From Streptomyces sp. NBC_01268 (GTDB taxonomy: Bacteria > Actinomycetota > Actinomycetes > Streptomycetales > Streptomycetaceae): a DNA stretch of 64,000 nucleotides. A program made the position numbers and the translations under genes. The notes below the pieces were generated by a model, which was not told where the DNA came from, searched no databases, and was given only the letters and a program-made list of their open reading frames with translations. The stretch is taken from assembly GCF_036240795.1 (NCBI RefSeq), contig NZ_CP108454.1:7934001-7998000 (forward strand), written 5' to 3'. Shown here piece after piece: positions 1-11,518 of the stretch (the first letter of the stretch is position 1; every line of letters begins with the position of its first letter).

Positions 1-116
1 CGAACGTGTGAACCGCACGCCGGACCCATTGACCCGCTTCCCCGGGTCTCGCCAGACTCGGTCCTCGGCTGCCGCGGCGGGCGCGCAGCCCCACCACCTC
101 GCGACCAGGGGGCCTG

Positions 117-881
117 ATGACCGGCCGGGTTCTTCCGTACGACGTACAGGGCAGCGGTCCGCACCGCGCGCTCGTGCTGCACAACTGGTTCGGCGACCGC
201 ACCAGCTTCGCCCCGCTGCGGGCCGAGCTCGACGACGGCGGCGGGACCTACGCCTTCCTCGACTGCCGCGGTTACGGGGAGGCGATCGACGCCGACGGTG
301 CGTACACCATGGAGGAGGTCGCCGCGGACGCCCTGGCCGTCGCCGACGACCTCGGCTGGGACTCGTTCTCGGTCATCGGCCACTCCATGGGCGGCAAGGC
401 GGCCCAGCTGATGCTGCTCGACGCGCCGCACAGGGTGCGCTCGATCGTCGGGATCTCCCCGGTCTCCGCGGCCGGATTCCCGCTCGACCCGGAGACATGG
501 GAGCTCTTCTCCGGGGCCGCGGAGAACCACGACAACCGCCGGGCCATCATCGACAACACCACCGGCGGCCGGTACGGCGACGACTGGCTCGGCGGCCTCG
601 TCGACCGCTCCGTGCGGCGCTCCTCGGCGACCGCCTTCCGCGCCTATCTGGACTCCTGGTCCCGCACCGACTTCCACGAGCGCGTCCGCGACAACCCGGC
701 CCCCGTCCTCCTCGTGGTCGGCGCCCACGACCCGGCGCTGGGCAAGGAGGCGATGGAGGCCACCTGGCTGCGCTGGTACCCCAACGCCCGCCTCGAAGTG
801 CTGCCCGACGCCGGTCACTACGCCCCCGAGGAGACCCCGAAGGCCCTCGCCGACGCCATCGAGGCCTTCCTGGCGGCCTGA
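117..881 (+). CDS. alpha/beta-fold hydrolase
   Basis: Cytoplasmic alpha/beta hydrolase of 254 aa, probably an esterase or related enzyme; the substrate cannot be read from sequence. The nucleophile elbow GHSMGG places Ser90, with candidate acid Asp205 (GAHDP) and His234 (DAGHY), in the canonical order and spacing. The early LHNWFGD stretch fits the oxyanion loop. No signal peptide is seen. The start is the ATG just after a short GC-rich leader; no clear ribosome site precedes it. The first 116 bases of the window show no gene. Confidence 0.85.
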   Translation: MTGRVLPYDVQGSGPHRALVLHNWFGDRTSFAPLRAELDDGGGTYAFLDCRGYGEAIDADGAYTMEEVAADALAVADDLGWDSFSVIGHSMGGKAAQLMLLDAPHRVRSIVGISPVSAAGFPLDPETWELFSGAAENHDNRRAIIDNTTGGRYGDDWLGGLVDRSVRRSSATAFRAYLDSWSRTDFHERVRDNPAPVLLVVGAHDPALGKEAMEATWLRWYPNARLEVLPDAGHYAPEETPKALADAIEAFLAA

Positions 882-964
882 CAGGGAGCGGACCGCCGCC
901 CGCCGGGGGACGATGGGGTCATCCGGCGGACGACGGATGACCCGCACGCGGCTCGGAGGCGGAC

Positions 965-1279
965 GTGACCTCGATGTTCCTGACGGCGGCGGTCGCGGCG
1001 GCCGCCCTGGTCTGCGCCCTGGCCGTGCGGGAGCTGCGCGCCCCTGGCACCGCCCGGCGCACGCTCTCCTTCGTCCGGGACCGGCGCGCGCTGGCCGCGG
1101 GGCTCGTGGCGGCGGTGCTGCTTGCCGTACCCGGCTGGCGGGCCGCCGGCCCCGGTGCCCTGGCCTGGGCCGTGCTCGTGGGCGTGCTGGTGGCGGCTCT
1201 CTCCGGGAACGGGAAGGGCCCCGCCCTCCGCGCCGGTGCGCGGGGGACGGGGCCCGAAGGCTCCCAGGATCAGGAGTAG
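965..1279 (+). CDS. small multi-pass membrane protein, unknown function
   Basis: Unrecognised 104-aa protein. It has about three hydrophobic segments (residues roughly 3-21, 43-56 and 63-80) separated by short Arg-rich loops, and a Gly-rich polar tail. The GTG start is supported by a GGAGG ribosome site five bases upstream. Its end overlaps the end of the convergent sedolisin gene by ten bases. Codon use is typical of the region, so it is probably a real gene, but no role can be assigned. Confidence 0.55.
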   Translation: MTSMFLTAAVAAAALVCALAVRELRAPGTARRTLSFVRDRRALAAGLVAAVLLAVPGWRAAGPGALAWAVLVGVLVAALSGNGKGPALRAGARGTGPEGSQDQE

Positions 1280-4200
1280 TAGCCGAACAGGTCGGCGATG
1301 ACGTGCACGTTGCCGGCGTTCGGACGGAAGTCGATCTTTCCGTTGACGACGGGCACGGTCACGAGGTTGGCCACCGTCTGACCGGCGGTCCAGTTGATGT
1401 TGGACGCGTTGGGCAGCGTGGTGCCGTCCGGCCAGACCGTCAGGAAGCCGCCCGAGGACGGGGCCGTGACGGTGACGTTGAGCACGACCGCCTTGGCGTT
1501 CGCGAGGGTGTGGCCGTCGTTCAGGTTCAGGACCTGGGTGACGCCGCCCTTCATCGGGGTGGCCGAGGCCGCGCCCAGGGCGTACCGGGTGTCGAGCAGA
1601 CGCGCCGGACCGGCCGAGTGGAAGGAGGCACCCTCCGCGCCGGCCGTGTAGTAGCCGAAGACGTCGGCGATGAAGTGCACCGAGCCGAGACCGGCGTTGT
1701 ACAGGTTCACCGTGCCGTCGGGGCCGATCGGCAGGACGACCATGTTCGGCCGGGTCTGACCGGTCAGCCAGTTGATGTTCGACGAGGTCGGACGGGTCGC
1801 GCCGCCCGGGTACGCGATGAGGTGACCGGTCGACTTCGGCGCGGTCGCCGTCACGTTGAGCACCACGGCGGTGGCACCCGTGGCCGGGACGCCGCCGCTG
1901 CCCGCGACGGTCAGGGCGACGGTGCCCTTGCCGTCGACCGGCGCGTTGCCGGCGCGGCCGATGCCGTAGCGCGTGTCGAGGATGCGGGCCGGGCCGGTCG
2001 GCAGGTAGGTGCCGCCGCCGGTCGCGGTGGAGAAGTAGCCCGAGATGTCGGCGATGAAGTGCGTCGTGCCGCCACCGGCGTTGTACAGGGAGACCGTGCC
2101 GTCCTTGCCGACCGGGACGGTCACCAGGTTCGGGACGATCTGGCCCTTGAGCCAGTTCATGTTCGACGAGGACGGGCGGGTGGTGCCGCTCGGGTACGCG
2201 ATGAGGAAGCCGGACGCGCTCGGCGAGACCGCGGTGACGTTCATGACCACGGAGGTCACGCCGGTCGCCGGGACACCGCCCACGCCGGTCACCTTCAGCT
2301 TGACCGTGCCGTTCGCGGCGACCGGGGTGGTGCCGGCGCGGCCGATGCCGTAGCGCGTGTCGAGGACACGGGCCGGGGTGAGCGCGTTGAACGTGGCGGC
2401 GGGGGAGGGCGCGACGGCCTTGCACAGGCCGGCGACTATCTCGCGCCCGTTCGGCGTGCCGAGGCCGGTGGCCAGGTCGTAGCCCGCGCCGGCCTGGTAG
2501 AGGCCGCTGTAGTTGCCCGACTGGGTCTCGTTGTTGTGGCCGGTGGTGACGTCACGGAAGGCGGTCGCCGGCAGCTTGTAGAGCGCCGGGTGGACGTAGC
2601 CCACGGCACCGTTGGCCTGGCAGGCGAGGTCCTGGTTGGCCTGGCCGATGAGCGCGGCCCACACCGGGGCGGCGCCGCTGGTGCCGCCGATCACGTTCCA
2701 GTACTGACCGGCGCCGTAGGCGACCGGGTAGCCCGTGTAGTAGTCGGCGAGGCCCGCGACGTCCGGGACCTGACGGCAGGTGCCCGACGCCGTGGCGCAG
2801 GCGTTGGTGTAGCCGGCCCCGCTGACGCCGGCCTGGAAGCCGCCGGCGGGCACCGTGTAGCGACGGGAGACGCCGCCGCCCGAGCCCACCCAGGTGGTCT
2901 GCGCGGAGACGGAGCCCTTCATCGTGGTGCCGCCGACGCTCAGGACGTACGGCGAGGAGGACGGGAAGTCGACCGCGAGCTGGTTCTGGTTCGGCACGCC
3001 CGAGGTGGGGTTGCCGTTCTCGTCCGGGACGAAGCACCCGGTCGAACCGCTGTCGCCGGAGGCGACGACGACCGTCTGGCCCTGTGCGGCGGCCTGCTGG
3101 AAGATCAGGTTCTCGGCGTCCTGCGCCGAGGTCGGCGTGTTCAGCTCGCACAGACCCCAGCTCACCGAGATGACCTTGGCGCGGTTCTCGTTGACGATCT
3201 GACGGTAGACGGCCGTGCCGTCGTTCCAGGTGTTCTTGCCCTGGTAGACGAGGATCTTGGACTGCGGGGCCTGACCGATGATGGTCTGGACGTCCAGCGC
3301 GGTCTCCAGGCCGACGCCGCCGGTGGCGGCTTCGGTCGGGCCGCCGTTGACCCGCACCGGGGTGACCGGCACCTTGGTGCGGAAGCAGCGCTGGAACTCG
3401 GCGTTGTCCCGCGGGTCGTAGTTCTCGAGCGAGTAGACCGCGATGGTGGTGCCGGTCTGCACGTTCGGCTGGTTCGCCATGTTGTACTGCGTGGCCAGCG
3501 AACGCGGCGCCCAGTAGTCCTGGGTGTCGTACATCGCCGGGTAGTCGGGGGTCGACGTGGCGAACAGGGTCGAGACGTCGCCGCACATCGCCGGGGTGGT
3601 CCCGGTGAGACGCGGCTGGGGGCCCGTCTGGGCCGCGCCGGTGTCCTCGGTGCCCTTCTTGCGGGGCTTGGCCTTGGCGCCGGTGTTGAGCGGCTTGTAC
3701 GACCCCAGCGTGCTCAGGCCGCCGACCGTGCGGACCTCGTCCGCGATCCGGCCGTCGACGGCGGGAGCGGTGGTGTTGACGAGACCGGTGGTGCCGTCCG
3801 TCAGCCGGTAGCCGTCGAACTGGGTGCTGAACGCCTCGCCCGCCTTCGCGACGGTCGTCGTCACCGGCAGCGTGAGGCCGTCGGCCTCCAGCGCGCCGAC
3901 GGTCAGCCCCTTCGCCTCCAGCTCGGCGCGCACGCGCGCGACCGTCGCCGGCTCGGCCCCGAAGACCTTCGCGAACTCGCCCGTACCGAGGTACTGGCGG
4001 TAGCGCGGGGATCCGGGCGTGGAGACCTCGGCGACGAAGCGCTTCAGCGCCTCCGGGTCACGGGGTTCCAGGACGACGCTCAGTTCGAGCGCCTTGCCGG
4101 GGGCCGGGTCGGCCGTGCGGACGGCGCCCTGCGGGACCTTCGGCGCGGCGCCGACCCGCTGCGGGCCCGGGTCGTCCGAGACCGGCGCGGCGACCGCGGT

Positions 4201-4287
4201 GGCCGGGACGACGGCCGTGGCGACCGCCAGGGCGGCGACGGTGGCCGCACCCCATCTGAATGCCTTCTCACGGGCGGTTCGGCCCAT
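1270..4287 (-). CDS. secreted S53 (sedolisin/kumamolisin-type) serine-carboxyl protease with three C-terminal repeats
   Basis: Exported acid-type endopeptidase of 1005 aa. Order: signal peptide (1-30), pro-kumamolisin activation domain (about 60-200), S53 catalytic domain (about 240-630), then three repeats of about 120 aa starting near residues 640, 766 and 894. The catalytic set is visible: Glu328 and Asp332 in GLETALD, Asp412 in SGDSG, Ser537 in GGTSGAAP, and a typical C-terminal calcium-site region (GYDLATGLGTPNG). Each repeat begins ARxLDTRY and ends near FIADxxGYxS. The ATG at 4287 is preferred because AGGGAG lies seven bases upstream; an open frame continues further up but would bury the signal peptide. 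It is divergent from cholesterol oxidase. Confidence 0.9.
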   Translation of the reverse strand: MGRTAREKAFRWGAATVAALAVATAVVPATAVAAPVSDDPGPQRVGAAPKVPQGAVRTADPAPGKALELSVVLEPRDPEALKRFVAEVSTPGSPRYRQYLGTGEFAKVFGAEPATVARVRAELEAKGLTVGALEADGLTLPVTTTVAKAGEAFSTQFDGYRLTDGTTGLVNTTAPAVDGRIADEVRTVGGLSTLGSYKPLNTGAKAKPRKKGTEDTGAAQTGPQPRLTGTTPAMCGDVSTLFATSTPDYPAMYDTQDYWAPRSLATQYNMANQPNVQTGTTIAVYSLENYDPRDNAEFQRCFRTKVPVTPVRVNGGPTEAATGGVGLETALDVQTIIGQAPQSKILVYQGKNTWNDGTAVYRQIVNENRAKVISVSWGLCELNTPTSAQDAENLIFQQAAAQGQTVVVASGDSGSTGCFVPDENGNPTSGVPNQNQLAVDFPSSSPYVLSVGGTTMKGSVSAQTTWVGSGGGVSRRYTVPAGGFQAGVSGAGYTNACATASGTCRQVPDVAGLADYYTGYPVAYGAGQYWNVIGGTSGAAPVWAALIGQANQDLACQANGAVGYVHPALYKLPATAFRDVTTGHNNETQSGNYSGLYQAGAGYDLATGLGTPNGREIVAGLCKAVAPSPAATFNALTPARVLDTRYGIGRAGTTPVAANGTVKLKVTGVGGVPATGVTSVVMNVTAVSPSASGFLIAYPSGTTRPSSSNMNWLKGQIVPNLVTVPVGKDGTVSLYNAGGGTTHFIADISGYFSTATGGGTYLPTGPARILDTRYGIGRAGNAPVDGKGTVALTVAGSGGVPATGATAVVLNVTATAPKSTGHLIAYPGGATRPTSSNINWLTGQTRPNMVVLPIGPDGTVNLYNAGLGSVHFIADVFGYYTAGAEGASFHSAGPARLLDTRYALGAASATPMKGGVTQVLNLNDGHTLANAKAVVLNVTVTAPSSGGFLTVWPDGTTLPNASNINWTAGQTVANLVTVPVVNGKIDFRPNAGNVHVIADLFGYYS

Positions 4288-6301
<2,014 letters not shown>

Positions 6302-6358
6302 CGCGGCCGAACGCGAGGGGGTCGGCCGGGCGGATCGCCCGGCCGGCCCCCTCGGCGT

Positions 6359-6838
6359 TCAGTGGGTCGGCAGCACGCACACCGTGTCGAGGCCCAGCAC
6401 CCGGTTGAGCCGCCCGAAGGCCAGCCACGAGCCCAGGCTCATCGTCAGCTCCACGATCTCGACCTGGCTGTACGCGCCGGTCATCCGCGCCCAGAACTCC
6501 TCGTCCAGGTGGTGGTGGTCCAGCGCGTACCGCTCCGCGTACTCCGCGGCGAGCCGGGTCCGCTCGTCGAAGGCGTCGGTGGTCCGCCAGGCCAGGACGG
6601 CCTCGGGGAACTCGTCCTCGACCTTCTCCCCGTCCCGGTCGGTCCGCCAGTCCAGGCAGAACCGGCACCCGTTGATCTGCGCGATCCGCAGCCGCGCCGC
6701 CTCGAACTCGCGCAGTCCGAGCGTCGTGTGGGAGTACACCGACAGCGAGAAGTTCGCCGCCGCCATCCCGATCCCGGGCACCATGTCGCCCCACACGTAC
6801 CCGATCGGCTCCTGCCCCTCGGGGATGTCGATGATCAC
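6359..6838 (-). CDS. carboxymuconolactone decarboxylase (CMD/AhpD-like) family protein
   Basis: 159-aa alpha-helical CMD-family protein. The AhpD-type motif NGCRFCLDW supplies a CxxC pair, so peroxidase or thiol-redox activity is possible, but the downstream His of full AhpD is not evident. GTG at 6838 is preceded by AAGGAG and overlaps the upstream gene's stop as GTGA, so the two genes are translationally coupled. The neighbour is a DapB-like dehydrogenase; a shared small-molecule pathway is inferred but cannot be named. Confidence 0.82.
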   Translation of the reverse strand: MIIDIPEGQEPIGYVWGDMVPGIGMAAANFSLSVYSHTTLGLREFEAARLRIAQINGCRFCLDWRTDRDGEKVEDEFPEAVLAWRTTDAFDERTRLAAEYAERYALDHHHLDEEFWARMTGAYSQVEIVELTMSLGSWLAFGRLNRVLGLDTVCVLPTH

Positions 6839-7914
6839 CGTAGTCTCCTTCCCAGTTTCCCGACCGCCGGCCTCAGCGGCACGTCCAGCGCGTCGTACAG
6901 CCCCGGCTCGGCCGCCACGAGCCAGTCGATCGCCCCCACCAGACGGCCCACGGCGGTGGCGTTGCCGCCCGCGGACCGGTTCTCGCCCTCGTCCGTCGCC
7001 TCGACCGTGACCTCGATCCGCGGCCGGCCCTCGACGATGACCCGGTGCGCCCCCGAACCGTCCGGCGGGACCGGCCAGTCCGGCGCGCACTCCGGGTGGA
7101 TCCGGGTCACGTGCTCGATGACCAGGCGCGGCTCGCCGTCGACGATCCCCTGCACCTCGAAGCGCACCGCGCCCTGCGTGCCGGCCGCGAACTCGCCCAT
7201 GGTCCGGGTCCTCACCGTCGCCTCCAGGGGGCGCCGCTGGAGCGTCTCGCGGATCTCGTCCAGCTCGACCCCGAGCGCCCGGGCCATCAGCCGCAGCTGA
7301 CCGCCCCACACCATCGTGGGCACCGAGGGCAGCAGCATCGGCGGCTCGTACTCCATGGGCTGCCCCATGCCGACGAGATAGCGGACCGACTCCTCCTGCT
7401 CGTACGTCGAGTAGTCGAAGATCTCCTGGCAGCGGATCGCGTCCACCGTGCTGCCGAGCCCGCTGACCAGCAGCGGCAGCACGTCGTTGCCCCAGCCCGG
7501 GTCGACACCGGACGCGAACAGCGAGCCGCCGCCCTCCTTCACCGCCGCGAGCACCGGCTCGCGGAACTCGTCGGGCGCGCCCCGCTGGTCGTACAGCGGG
7601 TAGAGCGCGGGCGTGACGACGACCGCGCCCGCGCGCACCGCGCGCACGACATCGGCGAGCGCCTCGTCGGGGCGCATGTCACCGGAGGCCGCGTACACCA
7701 CGGCGCCCGGTGCCTGCGCGAGGACCGCCTCGACGTCGTCCCGGGCCGTGACGCCCAGGTCGTGCCCGAGCCCGGCGAGCCGGCCGGCGTCTCGGCCGAC
7801 CTTGTCCGGGTTGGCGACGAGGACGGCCGAGAGTTCGAGCTCCGGATGGGCCGCGACGGCGCGGATGGCCGCGCGCCCGACATTTCCGGTTCCCCACACC
7901 ACCGTCGGAATCAT
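6835..7914 (-). CDS. dihydrodipicolinate reductase-like NAD(P)H-dependent dehydrogenase
   Basis: 359-aa oxidoreductase with the N-terminal Rossmann fold VVWGTGNVGR (residues 4-13) of DapB-related enzymes that act on amino or carbonyl substrates such as 2,4-diaminopentanoate-type compounds. It is longer than true DapB (about 250 aa) and lacks its tetrahydrodipicolinate signature, so lysine biosynthesis is unlikely. No ribosome site precedes the ATG, which may be leaderless. It overlaps the downstream CMD gene by four bases. Confidence 0.75.
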   Translation of the reverse strand: MIPTVVWGTGNVGRAAIRAVAAHPELELSAVLVANPDKVGRDAGRLAGLGHDLGVTARDDVEAVLAQAPGAVVYAASGDMRPDEALADVVRAVRAGAVVVTPALYPLYDQRGAPDEFREPVLAAVKEGGGSLFASGVDPGWGNDVLPLLVSGLGSTVDAIRCQEIFDYSTYEQEESVRYLVGMGQPMEYEPPMLLPSVPTMVWGGQLRLMARALGVELDEIRETLQRRPLEATVRTRTMGEFAAGTQGAVRFEVQGIVDGEPRLVIEHVTRIHPECAPDWPVPPDGSGAHRVIVEGRPRIEVTVEATDEGENRSAGGNATAVGRLVGAIDWLVAAEPGLYDALDVPLRPAVGKLGRRLR

Positions 7915-8014
7915 GCGCGGAGGGTAGCGCCGGGGATGCGAGGTTCCCAGAGCCGTGACACCCCTTTGCTGACGGTCTTTCAGATATGGGTGCCGGGCTC
8001 GGGGGAACCCGCCG

Positions 8015-9862
8015 CTAGCGACCGCCCCCGCGACACTCGGCGTACCCCCGCGGGTCCTCCTCGGCGAGCCGACGCAGTGCCGCCGCCGCCCGCTCGTGCG
8101 GCTCGGCGCCGTCGTCGGGCAGCCGCCAGACGAACGGGAGCCACGGCCCCCGCTCGTCGTCCTCGCCCTCGAAGATCCCCGGCCGGTACAGGAACCACAG
8201 CACCGTCGTGTACGGGTCGCGGGTGTCGACCCCGGCGTGGAGCGGCCGCGCGTCCCAGCGGGCCAGCAGCTCCGGCCGCGCGCGCAGCCCGGAGGAGAGC
8301 AGCCGCCCCGTGTCCCTGGCCGGCCACGACCAGCCGTCCTCACGCACCGCGCGGGCGAGCTCCGCGTCGTACGCGGCGGCGTCGAAGCGGTACGCGGGCA
8401 GCGAGGGCGCGGGGGAACCGTCGGGCAGCCGGGCCGGGAGCCTCCAGTCGCGCCACACCACCTCGCCGCCCTCCCGCACGACGGTCACCCCCAGCGCCCC
8501 GCAGCAGCCCTCGCTGCACCAGGCCTCCGCGAGCTGCACCTCGCGGGGCTCCTCGGTCGCGGCCAGGTCGCCGCTGTCGAGGAGGTACTCGGGGGAGTGG
8601 CCCGGGCCGCGCCCGAACACCTCCGGCACGAGGGGACGCCCGTCGATCAGGAACCTGGTCTCGACCGGCTCCCGGTCGACGGGGTCGTGCGCGACCACCT
8701 CGATCCGCAGCCGCCCCGGCGGTGCCTGCCGCGGGGCGGGCAGGCGCTCCGCCGCACCGCGCAGCCACGCCGCCCGGTGCCGCTCCCCGGGCGGCGCGGA
8801 GCCGTCGGCCCGGTCCGGGAGGGCGGCCCACTCGGGCGAGGTGAGCAACGCCCCCAGCGCGTCCAGGAGCTGCTCGCGCTGCCCCGCCCGCCAGGGCAGC
8901 AGGTGGGAGGGCCCGCTGTCCAGGTCCAGGGCGAGCGACAGCAGTACCGCCGCGCGCTCGACCGTCGGCGGCAGCCCGCAGGCCCGCCGGACCACGGTGT
9001 CGAAGACCTCCACCGCGTCGCGGTAGCGGAGCAGCTCTGTCCGGTAGTCCCGTTGGCTCGCCATCCGGACGAGCAGCCGCCCCGCCTGCACCGACAGCCG
9101 GGGATCGACCCGCCCGCCGCGCAGCAGCCCGGCCAGATCCGCGGCCTCGGCGAGCAGCCGGGCCTGGGTGGGGGAGACGGCGTCGATGCCGAGCGGGTCG
9201 TCGATCAGCGCGGCCGCCGCGGCCCGTGGGTCGCCGGACGCGCACGCGTCCGCGAGGACCCGTAGGCCGGGCCGTTCGGTGTGGCAGGTGAGGTGGAGCA
9301 GGGCCGCGGCCCGGGCGTCCAACCGCTCCAGGGCGCGCACCGCGCCCCGGGTGAGACCCCTCACCAGGCCCAGAACGCGCAGAGACGGCACGTCGGCGGG
9401 CTCCCCGACCCGTTGCAGCAGCGCGACGCCGACGTGGGCGGAAGCCAGGTCCGGCGCCGTACGGACCAGATGGCGTCCGAGCGCGCGGGCGGCCGGTTCG
9501 TCGGGCAGCGGCAGGTCGGCGACGGCGGCCGCCACCGACCGGCCCGTGACGGGCAGTCCGGCGAGGCGGTGCCGTACGAGCCCGGCGGTGGTGCCCAGGT
9601 CGTCGCCCGGGGCCGGGCCCGGCGAGCCGAGGAGCGGGCCCAGGGCTTCCTGGACGGCGGCGACGGCCTCGCGGTGCCGAAGCGGGGCGGCGCGGTCCGA
9701 GGCTCCGGCGTCGTCCGGAGGGAGGGCGCGCTCCGGAGGCGGATAGCAGCCTTCGGGCCATCGTCCGTCCGGCTCGGCGTCGAGCCGGGCACGGGCATAG
9801 GAGTGGAGAGAGGGCGGGGAGGGCCGGGAGGTGAGCGGGCGGCGCTCGTCCAGGGCGCTCAC
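8015..9862 (-). CDS. large hypothetical protein with Cys-rich C-terminal domain
   Basis: Unrecognised cytoplasmic protein of about 615 aa. Most of it is Ala/Leu/Arg-rich and predicted helical, with a repeat-like feel around residues 90-330. The C-terminal third is different: a beta-rich segment with RFLIDGRPLVPE, then AEAWCSEGCCGAL, where a C-x3-CC cluster could bind metal or form disulfides. No signal peptide or catalytic motif of a known enzyme is seen. The GTG at 9862 is tentative; it has no good ribosome site, and the open frame extends further upstream. Confidence 0.6.
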   Translation of the reverse strand: MSALDERRPLTSRPSPPSLHSYARARLDAEPDGRWPEGCYPPPERALPPDDAGASDRAAPLRHREAVAAVQEALGPLLGSPGPAPGDDLGTTAGLVRHRLAGLPVTGRSVAAAVADLPLPDEPAARALGRHLVRTAPDLASAHVGVALLQRVGEPADVPSLRVLGLVRGLTRGAVRALERLDARAAALLHLTCHTERPGLRVLADACASGDPRAAAAALIDDPLGIDAVSPTQARLLAEAADLAGLLRGGRVDPRLSVQAGRLLVRMASQRDYRTELLRYRDAVEVFDTVVRRACGLPPTVERAAVLLSLALDLDSGPSHLLPWRAGQREQLLDALGALLTSPEWAALPDRADGSAPPGERHRAAWLRGAAERLPAPRQAPPGRLRIEVVAHDPVDREPVETRFLIDGRPLVPEVFGRGPGHSPEYLLDSGDLAATEEPREVQLAEAWCSEGCCGALGVTVVREGGEVVWRDWRLPARLPDGSPAPSLPAYRFDAAAYDAELARAVREDGWSWPARDTGRLLSSGLRARPELLARWDARPLHAGVDTRDPYTTVLWFLYRPGIFEGEDDERGPWLPFVWRLPDDGAEPHERAAAALRRLAEEDPRGYAECRGGGR

Positions 9863-9944
9863 CGGGCGGAGGTGTACTCGATTCCGTCGATCATGCCCCC
9901 GATGCTGCCGCACCGGGGGTCGACCCGTCCAGCGCTTTGCGGCC

Positions 9945-10463
9945 CTACTCGGTGGGAGCGGTGGGGCCGGTGGGGCCGGTGGTGCCGTCGGCGTCATCGG
10001 CCAGTCGCAGCGTCACGAACGGCACCGTGTCCCCCGGCAGGACGTAGCGCTCGGTCTCCACGAACCCGCGGGCCAGCGCGAAACGCAGTCCCTCCGTGTT
10101 GCTGGCGAGCACCACCGTCTCCACGCCCTCGTCGCTCAGCGTGCGGGCGTGGGCGAGACCGTGCGCGTACAGCGCCGTCCCGTATCCCCGGCCACGGTGT
10201 CCGGGCAGCACGCGGGCGATGACCGTGGCGGCCGGGGTCTCCTCGTCGGGCGGACGCACCGTGGAACAGCCGACGGCGACCCCGTCCGCGTACGCGACGT
10301 CGAGCCGGTTGCGGCCCGCGCGCTCGCGGACGTCCTCGGGGGAGAGCGGGGCGGTGGGGATGATCGCGTTGTGGATCAGCCGCCAGTCCTCCAGGAGCGC
10401 GAGCCCGGCGGCGGAGCCGGCGGGATCCACGGGGCCGGCCGTCTCGATACGAAGATCGTTCAT
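9945..10463 (-). CDS. GNAT-family N-acetyltransferase
   Basis: 172-aa acetyl-CoA-dependent acetyltransferase. Motif A is visible as VLPGHRGRGYGTALY, the acetyl-CoA pyrophosphate loop, followed by the usual N-x6-AxxRGF region (NTEGLRFALARGF). The substrate is unknown. The ATG at 10463 precedes a normal N-terminal strand. The extreme C terminus is a short GTTGPTGPT low-complexity tail. It is divergent from the lipoprotein gene that follows. Confidence 0.85.
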   Translation of the reverse strand: MNDLRIETAGPVDPAGSAAGLALLEDWRLIHNAIIPTAPLSPEDVRERAGRNRLDVAYADGVAVGCSTVRPPDEETPAATVIARVLPGHRGRGYGTALYAHGLAHARTLSDEGVETVVLASNTEGLRFALARGFVETERYVLPGDTVPFVTLRLADDADGTTGPTGPTAPTE

Positions 10464-10618
10464 TGCCGCAGGAAAGCGTGCGGGTTCGGCCCCGTCAACT
10501 CCTTTCCCTTCCTTCGCCCCGTGGCCCGGACGGGTGAGGAGGCGGGGACGCGCGACAGGCCCGCAGCCGACCGGGTACGGATCCCCGCATTGCCCCGAGC
10601 CTCGGAGGTGGCCGATCC

Positions 10619-11401
10619 ATGCCCGTCCGCAAGGGCACCGCAACGGTGCTGACCTGTGCCCTGTCCGCGGCCCTGCTGCTGACCGGCTGCACCGCCGGCC
10701 GCTCCCCGGCCCCCGCGCCGCCCTCCGCCCGGGACGTGCACGACGGGAGGGACGGGGGAGCGGGTCCGGCGGCGGCGAGCCGCGCCCCGCGACAGGAGCG
10801 CCGCACGCCCGAGCGCATCCCCGGCATCGGCCCGACCACGCACACCCGCATCCCCGACGGCACCACCCAGGCGCTCGTGGTGAGCGGCGAGAGCGCCGAC
10901 GGCAACGTGGTGACCGCCGTTCTCCACGAGCGGGACCGGGCCGGCCGATGGCACCGCGCCGCCGGGCCCTGGAGCGGCCACAACGCCCTGCGCGGCTGGA
11001 CCGACGCCCACGAGGCCGGCGACCTGCGCTCGCCCATCGGGGTCTTCCGGATCGGCGACGCGGGCGGGCGCCTCCCCGACCCGGGCGCGCGGATCCCGTA
11101 CGACCAGGACGAGGAGTTCTCGGTGTCGGGCACCGGCTTCCTCGGCGAGCCCCTGGAGGGCTCCTTCGACTACGTCGTCGCCATCGACTACAACCGCGTC
11201 GCCGGGACGACCCCGCTGAACAAGGAACGCCCGCTGGGGCCCGAGAAGGGCGGCGGCGTCTGGATCCACGTCGACCACGGCGGCCCCACCCAGGCCTGCG
11301 TCTCGTTGCGCCGGGAGAACATGACGGAGCTGCTCCGCGCCCTCGACCCGGCCCGCGAGCCCGTGGTCGTCATGGGCCCGGCGGGCGAACTCGCCCTCTG
11401 A
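10619..11401 (+). CDS. lipoprotein with L,D-transpeptidase-like (YkuD-type) domain
   Basis: 260-aa exported lipoprotein. The lipobox LLTGC puts the lipidated Cys at residue 24. A Pro/Arg-rich linker leads into a YkuD-like domain with WIHVDHGGPTQACVSL, giving His and Cys227 in the H-x-n-C layout of peptidoglycan L,D-transpeptidases. The classic SHGC motif is not exact, so it may be a divergent enzyme or a Streptomyces-specific relative acting at the cell wall. The start is supported by CGGAGG about ten bases upstream. Confidence 0.75.
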   Translation: MPVRKGTATVLTCALSAALLLTGCTAGRSPAPAPPSARDVHDGRDGGAGPAAASRAPRQERRTPERIPGIGPTTHTRIPDGTTQALVVSGESADGNVVTAVLHERDRAGRWHRAAGPWSGHNALRGWTDAHEAGDLRSPIGVFRIGDAGGRLPDPGARIPYDQDEEFSVSGTGFLGEPLEGSFDYVVAIDYNRVAGTTPLNKERPLGPEKGGGVWIHVDHGGPTQACVSLRRENMTELLRALDPAREPVVVMGPAGELAL

Positions 11402-11518
11402 GCCGCAGCCCGGGTGGGGCCGCATCCCGAGCGGGGCCGCATTCCGCGAATGGCCCCAGTCCCGGCGGGGCCGCCGCCGTCGGGAGCCGAGGCACGGGCG
11501 GGGCCGTGCGACGTGGTG

